A stretch of DNA of 64,000 bases, taken from assembly GCA_038237475.1 (NCBI GenBank), contig JBBRYS010000010.1:62001-126000 (forward strand), in the 5' to 3' direction. This document shows, one piece after another, positions 28,182 to 37,383 of the stretch. Position 1 is the stretch's first letter, and each line of letters opens with the position of its first letter. The DNA comes from JAOAPY01 sp038237475 (GTDB taxonomy: Bacteria > Acidobacteriota > Blastocatellia > Pyrinomonadales > Pyrinomonadaceae). The translations under genes were made by a program, and so were the position numbers. Under the pieces are notes generated by a model. That model was not told the DNA's origin, searched no databases, and saw only the letters and a program-made list of their open reading frames with translations.

Positions 28182-28643
28182 ATGAAACGAGCCACCAGGA
28201 AAAAGATCGGATCGCTTATCGCCAGCACAGTCTTGATCATGCTGGCGAGCAAAAATGTGGCGACTGCTCCCCCGCCCGTCTTGCCCAACCCAGTGCTGTA
28301 CATGATGGGTTCTGAATTTTTCCAGACCGGGACGAAGAGTTTCACGCGCTACGTTTTCGATGTGCTTAACAAGAATGACTACCCCGCAGAGATCTTTGCC
28401 GCCGCGCCCAATTTGCCGCCCTGCGGAACCAATACAAAATCATCTCGCACGTGGGTGGACTTTTACGACCAGCGGGGCAAGCGGCTCTATGGTTTTTGCG
28501 CTTTGCCGAACCCGGACAAATTGACCGGAATTTGGTTTGCTGTTGAGACGGATGTCGTGCCACCAAGCTATGTCTACATCGAAATGACGGATCGCCAGAC
28601 CGGCACCAAATATAGATCGAATCTGGCAGATACAACTCTCTGA
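28182..28643 (+). CDS. Hypothetical exported protein
   Basis: A 153-residue protein with a signal peptide (about residues 9-27, IGSLIASTVLIMLASKNVAT). The mature part contains two cysteines (PPCGTNT, YGFCALP) that could pair. It looks like a small beta-sandwich. A good AAGGAAGG ribosome-binding site precedes the ATG. No family was recognised. The 275 bp upstream (27,907-28,181) contains nothing identifiable apart from the expected promoter. Confidence 0.75.
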   Translation: MKRATRKKIGSLIASTVLIMLASKNVATAPPPVLPNPVLYMMGSEFFQTGTKSFTRYVFDVLNKNDYPAEIFAAAPNLPPCGTNTKSSRTWVDFYDQRGKRLYGFCALPNPDKLTGIWFAVETDVVPPSYVYIEMTDRQTGTKYRSNLADTTL

Positions 28644-28656
28644 TTTCGGTTTGCCA

Positions 28657-28677
28657 AAAGGAAAGGAAAGGAAAGGT
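28657..28677 (+). promoter_or_regulatory. Tandem-repeat ribosome-binding site
   Basis: Four consecutive AAAGG units stand immediately before the ATG of the aldolase gene, offering several overlapping Shine-Dalgarno positions within a 5-bp microsatellite. Confidence 0.6.
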
Positions 28678-28678
28678 C

Positions 28679-29449
28679 ATGAGCAGCGCGTTCAAGCAAA
28701 GAACCATCCGGGAGCAGGTGACTGCTGAGGAATGGCAAGCTCGAGTGGATCTGGCTGCCGCCTATCGCCTGGTGGCCCACTACGGCTGGGACGACCTGAT
28801 CTTTACGCACATTTCCGCGCGTGTGCCTGGATCGGACCATCACTTCCTGCTCAATCCGTACGGCATGATGTTCGAAGAGGTAACGGCTTCAAGTCTGGTT
28901 AAGGTCGATCTGGCCGGAAAGATCGTGATGAAGTCACCGCACTTCATCAACCCGGCAGGATTCACGATTCACAGCGCCGTGCATGCCGCGCGCAAGGATG
29001 CTTTGTGTGTCATGCATTTGCATACCGACAATGGCATCGCAGTATCGGCGCAGAAAAAAGGCCTGCTGCCTATCTCGCAGCAATCACTGTTTGCCCTTTC
29101 GTCGCTGGCATATCATGACTATGAAGGTCTCGCACTGGATGAGCAGGAGAAGCCGCGGCTGGTCGCTGATTTGGGAACCAACAATTTTATGATCCTGAGA
29201 AATCATGGTTTGCTGACGGTGGGAGCCAGCGCCGGCGAGACGTTCTTATCGATGTTCATACTCGAGCGCGCTTGCCGCATTCAAATTCTGGCGCAGTCAG
29301 GTGGTGCGGAACTCGTAAACGTTGAGGATCGGATTCTGGAACGCGTCTCGATGCAACTTAAAGCGGTGACGCTCGGCCAGGGAGCCCAGTTGGCCTGGCC
29401 GGGACTGCTGCGCAAGCTCGATCGAATGGACCCAACCTATCGCCAGTGA
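28679..29449 (+). CDS. Class II aldolase/adducin family protein
   Basis: A 256-residue cytoplasmic protein. Class II aldolase features are YGWDDLIFTHISARVPG near the N-terminus, the zinc-binding HLHTDNG segment and a third histidine in ILRNHGLLTVG. Members such as L-fuculose-phosphate aldolase cleave sugar phosphates, but this adducin-like subgroup is mostly uncharacterised. It lies 35 nt after the small exported protein gene, so co-transcription is likely. Confidence 0.88.
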   Translation: MSSAFKQRTIREQVTAEEWQARVDLAAAYRLVAHYGWDDLIFTHISARVPGSDHHFLLNPYGMMFEEVTASSLVKVDLAGKIVMKSPHFINPAGFTIHSAVHAARKDALCVMHLHTDNGIAVSAQKKGLLPISQQSLFALSSLAYHDYEGLALDEQEKPRLVADLGTNNFMILRNHGLLTVGASAGETFLSMFILERACRIQILAQSGGAELVNVEDRILERVSMQLKAVTLGQGAQLAWPGLLRKLDRMDPTYRQ

Positions 29450-29518
29450 ATTCAATCGATGAATTCACTCTAATCAGGCGTAAGAAAATAAATCAAACAA
29501 AGTAGAGGACAGAAAAAT

Positions 29519-30532
29519 ATGCCCCGACGTTGGGGAAAACTGTGGCTTGTAGTGTTACTCCTGATATTGATTCTCTTTTCTTTAGGAATCACATTTACGA
29601 TCGGCTGGAGGCCCATCATCGGGCCGCGTGCCCGTTCCTTGAGCGAGCGGAAGTTCGAGCCAACTGCGGTGCGCTTGGAACGCGGCAAGTATTTGGTCAA
29701 TTCCGTCATGGTCTGTGTCCAGTGTCATTCGGAAATTGATTTTCGCAAGCCGGGAGCGCCCGCGGTCGAGGGGCGGCTGGGAGCCGGCGCTCGTTGGCCC
29801 GATCCATCATTGCCGTGGTTGGTGGCGCCCAATCTCACTCCTGACAAGGAAACGGGTGCAGGCAAATGGACGGACGACATGCTGGCGCGCGCGATTCGCG
29901 AAGGGATTGGTCATAATGGCCGCGCCTTGTTTCCTGTGATGCCTTACAAAAAATATCGAAGCATGTCTGATGAAGATCTGGCCTCGGTCATTGTCTATAT
30001 TCGTTCCTTGCCGGCAGTGAGGAATGAATTACCGCAAGCGGCAATTCCCTTTCCCCTCAACTTTTTGAATAAGAACGTTCCGCAACCACTCAACACTCCG
30101 GTGCCGTTGCCGGACCAATCAACTGCGGTCGCACGCGGAGACTATCTGGTGAAGATGGCGGCTTGCAGCGACTGTCATACACCCATGGAAAAGGGTGAGT
30201 TGATTGCCGGCATGGAGTTCGCCGGTGGTTCCGTGTTCAGCCTGCCGACTGGTGTAGTTGCCAGCGCGAATATCACGCCCGATGCTTCGGGCATTTCTTA
30301 CTATGACGAGGATCTATTTGTGCGCTCAATGCACGAAGGCAAGGTGGGCGCGCGTCAGGTGAACCCCGCCATGCCCTGGCTGTTTTTCGGAAAAATGACC
30401 GACGACGATTTGCGATCAATTTTTGCTTATCTGCGCACCGTGAAGCCGGTGCGACATCGGGTGGACAACGCCGTGCCGCCGACCCTTTGCCGTCGCTGCC
30501 GCCAACGGCATGGTCTGGGCGAGAGTAATTAG
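29519..30532 (+). CDS. Membrane-anchored diheme cytochrome c
   Basis: A 337-residue protein with an uncleaved-looking N-terminal anchor (residues ~8-29, LWLVVLLLILILFSLGITF). It has two haem c attachment sites, C66-V-Q-C-H70 and C216-S-D-C-H220, each starting a cytochrome c fold (NLTPDKETGAGKWTDDML; NITPDASGISYYDEDLF). Met ligands are likely in PVMPYKKYRSMSDEDL and NPAMPWLFFGKMTDDDL. The C-terminus contains CRRCRQRH, which lacks CXXCH spacing. It probably carries electrons in the periplasm; the partner dehydrogenase is not adjacent. Confidence 0.9.
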   Translation: MPRRWGKLWLVVLLLILILFSLGITFTIGWRPIIGPRARSLSERKFEPTAVRLERGKYLVNSVMVCVQCHSEIDFRKPGAPAVEGRLGAGARWPDPSLPWLVAPNLTPDKETGAGKWTDDMLARAIREGIGHNGRALFPVMPYKKYRSMSDEDLASVIVYIRSLPAVRNELPQAAIPFPLNFLNKNVPQPLNTPVPLPDQSTAVARGDYLVKMAACSDCHTPMEKGELIAGMEFAGGSVFSLPTGVVASANITPDASGISYYDEDLFVRSMHEGKVGARQVNPAMPWLFFGKMTDDDLRSIFAYLRTVKPVRHRVDNAVPPTLCRRCRQRHGLGESN

Positions 30533-30614
30533 GGCCAGTTCACGCAGTCACCCGTTCTGTCTATTTCCACATCTACTTCCGCGTTCAGACTTATTGATCT
30601 AGACTCATTGCTTC

Positions 30615-32126
30615 ATGAAACCTCTGACAGAAAATGGCGACGGCTTCGCGCCGCTTACAGGCGATATGAACCGCGAAGACTTTCGTCGCTTCGGCCACGA
30701 ATTGATCGATTGGATCAGTGATTATCTTGAAGACGTTACTGAGATGCCCGTCCTCTCACGGAACGAACCCGGCGAGTTAAAGGCCTCGCTGCCGCAGGCG
30801 CCTCCCGAAAAGGGCGAGCCGATGCAGCGGATTCTCGCTGACGTCGACCGGCTAATCGTGCCCGCACTCACCCACTGGAACCATCCTTCTTTCTTTGCTT
30901 ACTTTGCCACTTCCACCTCGGCGCCTGGAATCTTTGGCGAACTGCTGGCCGCAGCCTTTGATAACAAGGCGATGCTCTGGCGCACCTCACCTGCTTCGAC
31001 TGAGTTGGAAGAGGTCACGCTCGATTGGCTGCGGCAGATGATGGGCCTCGATGCAGGCTACACGGGCATTATCTATGACACTGCATCGGTTTCCAGCATG
31101 CATGCGATTGCGGCTGCGCGCGAAGGCGCTGAGCTGCGTATTCGTGAAGAAGGAATGAGTGGCCGGCAGGACCTGCCGCTGCTCCGCGTCTACGCGTCTG
31201 AACAGGCACACTCATCAATTGAAAAAGCAATTATTACGCTCGGTCTGGGCCAACGATCTCTGCGGAAGATACCGACCGACAATAAGTTTCGCATGGATAC
31301 AAAGGCCCTCGCGGCAGCTATCAAGGAAGATAAATCAAACGGCTTTGTGCCCATCTGCATCGTGGCCACAGTCGGAACTACTTCAACCTCCAGCATCGAT
31401 CCAGTGCCGGAAATAATTCCCATCGGTGAAGAGCACGCGCTGTGGTTGCACGTGGACATGGCCTACGCGGGTTCAGCGGCGGTGGTGCCGGAATTTCGCC
31501 ACCTCGTAGCCGGATGTGAACGGGCTGATTCGGTGGTCACCAACCCGCATAAGTGGTTATTCACGCCATTCGATCTGTCGGTGCTTTATTGCCGCCACCT
31601 GGATCTGCTGGGACGGGCCTTCTCTCTCGTACCGGAATACCTGCGCACGCCGGAACAGGCAAATGTCCGTAGTGGCTCGGACTATGGCATTCAACTGGGA
31701 CGGCGCTTTCGGGCGCTAAAGCTCTGGATGATCATTCGTTATTTCGGCCGTGACGGTTTGGCGGCGCGCATCAGGGAACACTGCCGTCTGGCTCGACTGT
31801 TCGCCGACTGGGTCGCAGCCTCTCCTGCTTGGGAACTGCTCGCCCCAGTGCCGCTTAGTTTGGTCTGCTTTCGCGCCTGTCCCAACCTTGCGGAAGAAGA
31901 CCTGGAACAACGGACCGGGCAAATGAATGCCTTGAACGAGGCAATCATGCACGGCGTCAATGCTACAGGGCTCGCACTGCTGTCACATACAAAATTGAAT
32001 GACCAGCTCACGTTGCGGCTGGCCATCGGCAACATCCGCACGACCGAGGAACATGTGCGACAAGTGTGGGAGCTGTTGAACGAGCAACTCAATCAATTAC
32101 ATCCGCAAGGAGATCTTGCTTCATAG
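30615..32126 (+). CDS. PLP-dependent aromatic amino acid decarboxylase family protein
   Basis: A 503-residue group II decarboxylase. The PLP lysine is K313 in NPHKWLFTPFD; upstream are HPSFFAYFATSTSAPG, the stacking region SEQAHSSIEKA and the aspartate in WLHVDMAYAGSA. Length and motifs match aromatic-L-amino-acid/tyrosine/tryptophan decarboxylases, which release CO2 to give tyramine, tryptamine or related amines. Substrate preference cannot be fixed from sequence. It is cytoplasmic. Confidence 0.92.
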   Translation: MKPLTENGDGFAPLTGDMNREDFRRFGHELIDWISDYLEDVTEMPVLSRNEPGELKASLPQAPPEKGEPMQRILADVDRLIVPALTHWNHPSFFAYFATSTSAPGIFGELLAAAFDNKAMLWRTSPASTELEEVTLDWLRQMMGLDAGYTGIIYDTASVSSMHAIAAAREGAELRIREEGMSGRQDLPLLRVYASEQAHSSIEKAIITLGLGQRSLRKIPTDNKFRMDTKALAAAIKEDKSNGFVPICIVATVGTTSTSSIDPVPEIIPIGEEHALWLHVDMAYAGSAAVVPEFRHLVAGCERADSVVTNPHKWLFTPFDLSVLYCRHLDLLGRAFSLVPEYLRTPEQANVRSGSDYGIQLGRRFRALKLWMIIRYFGRDGLAARIREHCRLARLFADWVAASPAWELLAPVPLSLVCFRACPNLAEEDLEQRTGQMNALNEAIMHGVNATGLALLSHTKLNDQLTLRLAIGNIRTTEEHVRQVWELLNEQLNQLHPQGDLAS

Positions 32127-32212
32127 TCGAGTAGGTCTCGCAGAGCCCGCTCCTCTTCCCTTTGCGCAGTGCATCCGAGCGGCTAATTTATTCCAGCTGG
32201 AGTGGATCAAGA

Positions 32213-34453
32213 ATGGCATACAGAGAGTTGGCAACCGTCTGCCGGAGTGATGACACGCGCAAACAACCGACGCGCGCAAAGACGAAAAGACGCGAACGAT
32301 TTGGGGCCTTACGAATTCTCGCGAGCGCTTGTCTGGCGATCACCGCTCTCTTCATTACAGGTACCGCCCAGTCGCGGCGGGGGCTGTCAGCGGCTGATAT
32401 TTTGCGGGTGGCGGCGGTCAGCGATGCTCAGATATCCCCGGACGGCGAATGGATTGCCTATGCGGTCTCAAACGTCGATGGAGACGCAACGCATTCAACT
32501 CTATGGCTCGTTCGTGCTGCAGGGGAATTTCGAGCGCACACTCCGGCCAACCCGTCTCTGGTCGATTTCACTCAGAGGCAACCGCCGGCGCAGTTACTCC
32601 CACCCGGATGGTCCGGCTCAAATCCGCGCTGGTCACCGGATAGCAGAACGATTGCGTTTACAGGTGAACACGGCGGCTCGAGCGGCATCTGGACCATTGG
32701 CGTCGATCACGGGCAACCTCGCTTTCTCGTGCCGGTGCAAAGCACCAATTTCTTCATCACCTACGCCGGCCAAAGCTTCGCTTGGTCCCCCGACGGCAGA
32801 ATGATCGCCTTCATATCGGCAACTGAGGAATCAAGCGATGCACAACCCAAGGACGATCCCAGGGTCATCGAGCGCCTGCAGTACAAGTCGCGCACTGCAT
32901 TTTCAGATCGGCGCCGCACCCACGTTTATTACACCTCCGTTGACAACCCGGAACCGCACGCACTCACTTCTGGTCCTTATTATGATCATGCTGTGAGCTT
33001 CAGCCCACGCGGCGACGAAGTCGCTTTTCTCTCCAACCACGAAGCAGATCCGGACGCAAACAACAACTCTGATATTTTCGCGGTGGATCTGCATGGGCAA
33101 GTGCGCCAAATCACCGATACAAAAGGCTGTGAGTACGAGCCGGCCTGGTCACCAAACGGAAAATGGATTGCCTACACAGCCACCAAACGCGACGTTACTA
33201 CGATCGACAGCGTCGCCGAAGATACGCATGTATGGGTCATCGACGCAGCCGGCGGCGGCGGACGCGAATTGACGTCCGCCCAGGATCGCAGAGCACGCAA
33301 TCCCCGCTGGTCTCCTGACGGAACAAGCGTCTTTTATTTGGCCGGCGACCAGGGCAGCAACACGATTTTCAGCACCACGCCGGCCGCCGGCAGGTCGCGC
33401 CAGGTTGTCGGCAATACGCTTGATCGAGATAGGCTGTTCGCCTCCCCCGGGGATCCCAGTGGGCGAAGCGCTGAGAACAAATACCAGATCTCGAGCTTCA
33501 GCGTGGCGCAAAGAAAAAATGCTGCTCGTGTTAGCGATGATTCGGATCCCACCTCAGGATCGGTCTTCGCGTACATACTCAGCAGCCCGGCCTGGCCCAA
33601 CGAAGTTTGGTGGCAACCCGTCTGGGCCGAGGGCCGCCGGTTGAGTCGCCATAACGAAGCTCTGGTGCGCAATGCTGATTTTAGCGAGCCCGGAGAATTT
33701 ATTTTCAGGAGCTTTGACGGTGTCCGCGTACAGGGCTGGCTGATGAAGCCCGCCGACTGGCGTGCGGATCGCAAGTATCCTCTGATTCTTAGTATTCATG
33801 GCGGGCCTCACGGAATGTTTGGTTGGGCCCTGAACCCAACCTTCCAGGTCTATGCAGCGCGGGGGTATGCAGTGCTGTATCTGAACCCGCGCGGCTCAAG
33901 TGGCTACGGGCAAAAATTTTCGGATGGCACATTGAATGAGTGGGGAGGCGGCGATTACAAGGACTTGATGGCCGGGCTGGACGAAGCGCTGCGGCGGAAT
34001 TCGTGGATAGATCAGGATCGGCTCGGTGTAACGGGGGGTTCATACGGTGGTTTTATGACCAACTGGATCATCACCCAGACGCCACGCTTTCGGGCCGCGG
34101 TGGCCGCCGCCAGCGTCAGCAATCTGGTCAGTTTCTACGCAACCTCGCTATATCAGGATTTAGTGCACGCCGAGTTTGGCGGCTTCCCCTGGGACAATTA
34201 CGATCTGCTTTGGCGCTGGTCTCCGTTGCGCTATGTGCGCCAGGCGCAAACTCCAACCCTCTTCATCCACGGTGAGCAGGACAACGACGTGCATATCACC
34301 CAGGCCGAGGAGATGTACATGGCCCTGAAGCGACGCGGCGTTGAGAGTGTGCTCGTGCGCTATCCACGCGAGGGCCATGGTTTGCGAGAGCCCTTGCATC
34401 GAGTCGACGCTTTGCAGCGTACAGTCGCCTGGTTCGATCGGTTTTTGAAGTAG
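32213..34453 (+). CDS. Exported prolyl oligopeptidase family (S9) peptidase
   Basis: ATG 32,213 is chosen (GGAG 10 nt upstream), giving 746 residues. A basic N-terminal stretch precedes a hydrophobic segment near residues 35-51 (LRILASACLAITALFITG). The TolB-like propeller has repeated SPDGEWIAYA, WSPDSRTIAF and WSPNGKWIAYT blades. The catalytic domain has Ser610 in GGSYGGFM, Asp in GEQDNDVHI and His in REGHGLRE. This is typical of dipeptidyl/acylaminoacyl peptidases of S9C. The propeller probably limits substrates to peptides. Confidence 0.92.
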   Translation: MAYRELATVCRSDDTRKQPTRAKTKRRERFGALRILASACLAITALFITGTAQSRRGLSAADILRVAAVSDAQISPDGEWIAYAVSNVDGDATHSTLWLVRAAGEFRAHTPANPSLVDFTQRQPPAQLLPPGWSGSNPRWSPDSRTIAFTGEHGGSSGIWTIGVDHGQPRFLVPVQSTNFFITYAGQSFAWSPDGRMIAFISATEESSDAQPKDDPRVIERLQYKSRTAFSDRRRTHVYYTSVDNPEPHALTSGPYYDHAVSFSPRGDEVAFLSNHEADPDANNNSDIFAVDLHGQVRQITDTKGCEYEPAWSPNGKWIAYTATKRDVTTIDSVAEDTHVWVIDAAGGGGRELTSAQDRRARNPRWSPDGTSVFYLAGDQGSNTIFSTTPAAGRSRQVVGNTLDRDRLFASPGDPSGRSAENKYQISSFSVAQRKNAARVSDDSDPTSGSVFAYILSSPAWPNEVWWQPVWAEGRRLSRHNEALVRNADFSEPGEFIFRSFDGVRVQGWLMKPADWRADRKYPLILSIHGGPHGMFGWALNPTFQVYAARGYAVLYLNPRGSSGYGQKFSDGTLNEWGGGDYKDLMAGLDEALRRNSWIDQDRLGVTGGSYGGFMTNWIITQTPRFRAAVAAASVSNLVSFYATSLYQDLVHAEFGGFPWDNYDLLWRWSPLRYVRQAQTPTLFIHGEQDNDVHITQAEEMYMALKRRGVESVLVRYPREGHGLREPLHRVDALQRTVAWFDRFLK

Positions 34454-34580
34454 CTATCGCGGCCACCATTAGATGCGGCGGCGGATCCCCAACGGGTCAG
34501 ATCCAGTGATTGCCACGCGGCTTCGAAGAGAATCTGGCTTGGACGGGTGGGGGTCGGCGGGCTACTCTCAGAAGGCGATT

Positions 34581-35045
34581 ATGCGATTCATAAAAGAGAG
34601 TATTATCCGCGCGAGCCCTGAAAGGGTTTTCGCATTCCATGAGCAACCAAACGTTTTGCAATTGTTGCTTCCCCCCTGGGAAACCTCGCGCCTCGTGACC
34701 CAGGGGCGAATTTCCGAGCCGGGCTCGCAGACTATTATCGAAGCGAAGATCCTCGGGCCGTTTACTGCCCGCTGGATCGCTCAGCACACCGCTTACGATC
34801 CGCCACGAATGTTTGAAGACGTACAAGTAGCAGGTCCATTTCGCAGCTGGCGTCACCGGCACATCGTTGCACCTCATCCCGATGGTGCAACGCTGCGCGA
34901 TCAAATAGACTATGAACCGCCGCTGTGGTTCTTCGGCCGCTTGTTAGCGCCAAGGCTGGTTGAGCCGCGCTTGCAGCGAATGTTTGACTTCCGGCATCGG
35001 GTTACGCTTGATTGGTGCGAGAACCGGGACCTTGCCGAAGTTTAG
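34581..35045 (+). CDS. SRPBCC family protein
   Basis: ATG 34,581 follows AGAAGG at a suitable distance, giving 154 residues. The sequence MRFIKESIIRASPERVFAFHEQPN is the typical start of SRPBCC/START-like domains, followed by the lipid-pocket strands and DYEPPLWFFGRLLAPRLVEPRL. Such cyclase/dehydrase-like proteins bind hydrophobic ligands; none is known here. Confidence 0.85.
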   Translation: MRFIKESIIRASPERVFAFHEQPNVLQLLLPPWETSRLVTQGRISEPGSQTIIEAKILGPFTARWIAQHTAYDPPRMFEDVQVAGPFRSWRHRHIVAPHPDGATLRDQIDYEPPLWFFGRLLAPRLVEPRLQRMFDFRHRVTLDWCENRDLAEV

Positions 35046-35083
35046 GTTGACAAATAAAAAACTCGTTACGACATTGCTCGATT

Positions 35084-35374
35084 ATGTTGACACACATTGT
35101 AGTTTGGAAATACAAAGCGGAAATTGAGCAGGCGATTCGCGATGAACACGTTGCGAAATTGCGTGGTCTGTCGTCGATCGTCAAAGAGATCGAAAGCCTT
35201 TCCGTCGGCTCGGATGTTCTGCACCTGGCGCGGTCGTACGACACTGGGCTGGTGGCTGTGTTTAGTGATCGGGCCGCCCTCGAAGCTTATACTGTGCATC
35301 CAGAGCACGTGCTGGCGGCAAACTTCGGACGAACTATCAGCGAACATGTCGTGTCAGTGGATTTCGAAGTCTAG
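35084..35374 (+). CDS. Dabb family (stress-responsive alpha/beta barrel) protein
   Basis: A 96-residue protein of Dabb domain length, with MLTHIVVWKYK, a central helix EHVAKLRGL and the AYTVHPEHV region typical of dimeric ferredoxin-like alpha/beta barrels. The catalytic function of bacterial Dabb proteins is generally unknown. It lies 38 nt after the SRPBCC gene, so co-transcription is likely. Confidence 0.87.
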   Translation: MLTHIVVWKYKAEIEQAIRDEHVAKLRGLSSIVKEIESLSVGSDVLHLARSYDTGLVAVFSDRAALEAYTVHPEHVLAANFGRTISEHVVSVDFEV

Positions 35375-35479
35375 GACCAAGTCTCAGCGTCTTACGGTTG
35401 GCCCAAGGCTTTCTAATCAATAACGTGATAAGTCGTTGTTAACGGCGCGCCTTTGCGCGAACCTCAAGTCACGAACAAG

Positions 35480-36688
35480 ATGAAGCGTTGGAAAAAGATT
35501 GTCCTGGTCCTGTTTTTTCTGCTGCTCATACTCCAACTTCCCTTCGCATACCATCGTTACCAACTGGGACGTCTGCGTTCCGCCATTGACGAACTCAACC
35601 GGCACCGTCTTACCGCTCCCTCAGCAACTGACTTGAGTGAATACAGGGGCGTTGTTCATGTCCACTCTTTTTTGGGCGGTCATAGCACCGGGACCTTTGA
35701 AAATATCATCGCGGGCGCCGCGGCCAACCAGTTGGACTTCGTGATCATGACGGAGCATCCGTCACGCAACTACGACACCGCCGCTATGACACTGAATGGA
35801 GTTCATGGCGGCGTGCTGTTTCTGAATGGTAATGAGGTCAGTACTGCAGATCAGGACCGCCTCCTGCTTGTGCCTGGACCTGCTGATGCAGCCGCGGCCA
35901 ACACGTTGTCTACCGACGCCTACGCAGCACAGGCAAAATGGGCACTGGCATTGGTCGCCTATCCACAGGAATTCAAGAACTGGAATTCCCACAACTACGA
36001 CGGCGTTGAGATTTACAATCTGTTTACAAATTCACGCCGCATCAATCCAGTTCTGATGTTCTTTGACGGGCTCTGGTCTTACCGCGCTTATCCTGATCTC
36101 TTATTCGCTCATTTTTACGAAAGGCCGACGGCGAATCTGAGACTTTGGGACGATGCGCTGGCGACCTCCGGCAAGCATCTGGTTGCCACTGCGGGCAACG
36201 ATGCACACGACAATATTGGGCTGACGCTGAACGACTCGACCGGAAAAACGCTGCTTGGCCTCAAGCTCGATCCGTACGAGCGAAGTTTTCGGCTGGTGCG
36301 CATGCACGTTCTGTTAGCCAAAGACACTTCGCTAACCAGTGAGACATTACTGGCAGCGTTGAAAGACGGTCATTGCTTTATAGCGTTCGATGTGTTTGCT
36401 GACTCGACCGGGTTCCGCTTTTCCGCAATAAGCGGCGATGAGAAAAAGATTGCCGGTGACGACGTGACGCTTGCCGGCGACACGCGTCTGCTGGTTAGCA
36501 CTCCCGCAAACAGTCGCACGGTTCTCTTTAGAAATGGCAGCACGGTTGCGAACCAGAGCGGAGCCCCGCCTTTCGAGTTCAGGGTCACTGAAAAAGGCAT
36601 CTATCGCGTGGAAGTCTATCTGCCTCAGCTTCCCGGAGCGGCCGGTGGGCAGCCGTGGATCATTTCGAATCCCATTTATGTTAGGTGA
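35480..36688 (+). CDS. PHP-domain-like metal-dependent phosphoesterase, membrane-anchored
   Basis: ATG 35,480 is taken because it directly precedes a membrane anchor (KKIVLVLFFLLLILQLPFA); the frame is open further upstream. The 402-residue protein has PHP-type metal motifs: VVHVHSFLGGHSTG, DFVIMTEHPSR, GNEVST and later AGNDAHDNIG. The C-terminal ~90 residues are beta-rich (GIYRVEVYLPQLPG), like the tail domain of exported PHP proteins. It probably acts as a phosphoesterase facing the periplasm; the substrate is unknown. Confidence 0.82.
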   Translation: MKRWKKIVLVLFFLLLILQLPFAYHRYQLGRLRSAIDELNRHRLTAPSATDLSEYRGVVHVHSFLGGHSTGTFENIIAGAAANQLDFVIMTEHPSRNYDTAAMTLNGVHGGVLFLNGNEVSTADQDRLLLVPGPADAAAANTLSTDAYAAQAKWALALVAYPQEFKNWNSHNYDGVEIYNLFTNSRRINPVLMFFDGLWSYRAYPDLLFAHFYERPTANLRLWDDALATSGKHLVATAGNDAHDNIGLTLNDSTGKTLLGLKLDPYERSFRLVRMHVLLAKDTSLTSETLLAALKDGHCFIAFDVFADSTGFRFSAISGDEKKIAGDDVTLAGDTRLLVSTPANSRTVLFRNGSTVANQSGAPPFEFRVTEKGIYRVEVYLPQLPGAAGGQPWIISNPIYVR

Positions 36689-37383
36689 GAATGGAACCCG
36701 TGCTTTGTGCTTTGTGCTTTGCACTTGTGCTCGGCAGGTCCTGCTTCAAATCAGCTAAGTAGCAAAAGCAAAAATCAAGTGCAAAGTACCAAGCTCAAAG
36801 CACATCCTCACGACCTGGATTCCACGTCAAAATACTCCCCTCCAAACACGACATCGCCCCGCCTGGGTAGCCCTTGCTAATTACCCATTGGGGGCGACGG
36901 AGCGCGCGTGCCGGAAAGCTCCGGCGCAGTTGTGGAAGCGGTGCTTAAGTTCACCGAGTAACTGTTGAAAGCCCCGTTATTGGACTCTTCTCCCGCGCCC
37001 ATCCTAAGTGTTTGAAGGTGGCGCGAGTACAGCCTTCCTATTCACTTTTTTAGTGAACTCAGTCTATGTATCCAGCGCCCGACTGTCAAGATTCAGGTTG
37101 ACCGCAACCGAAGCATACAGGTGTCCGCCGGGGGGCGTATTATCCACCGATTACGCGGAATATAAAGATCCAGGCAAGAGCGGTCTGCAACTGACGGCAG
37201 GGGCCACCGTCGCGAATCCTTTCAACACGCGTTTGTGCTTCTTCAGTCTGTGAATCTGCGTATTCTGCGGATTGGTCCAGCGCATGCAATTTGCGCAGTT
37301 GGCGCTTCATCCGATACTCTAAATCCAGACTTACAGGTCAAAAGTTTCTGCCCGGCGGATGGCGTGGCTGTACCCGCTAATCA
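36689..37383. other. 695-bp gap without a convincing gene
   Basis: It contains a 28-bp inverted repeat (36,700-36,803), a family C repeat (37,251-37,273) and one short open frame (37,008-37,253) with no ribosome-binding site, homology or codon pattern to support it. The rest shows nothing recognisable. Confidence 0.55.
36700..36803. repeat. Inverted repeat built from TGCTTTG words
   Basis: Left arm 36,700-36,727 (GTGCTTTG repeated, ending TTTGCACTTG) and right arm 36,776-36,803 (CAAGTGCAAAG ... CAAAGCAC) are inverted copies with few mismatches, 48 nt apart. It lies just after the PHP-type gene and could form a long hairpin. Confidence 0.65.

Noticed and set aside
37008..37253. 81-codon open frame in the large gap
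   Set aside because: No ribosome-binding site, no recognisable domain, and its end overlaps a dispersed repeat region.
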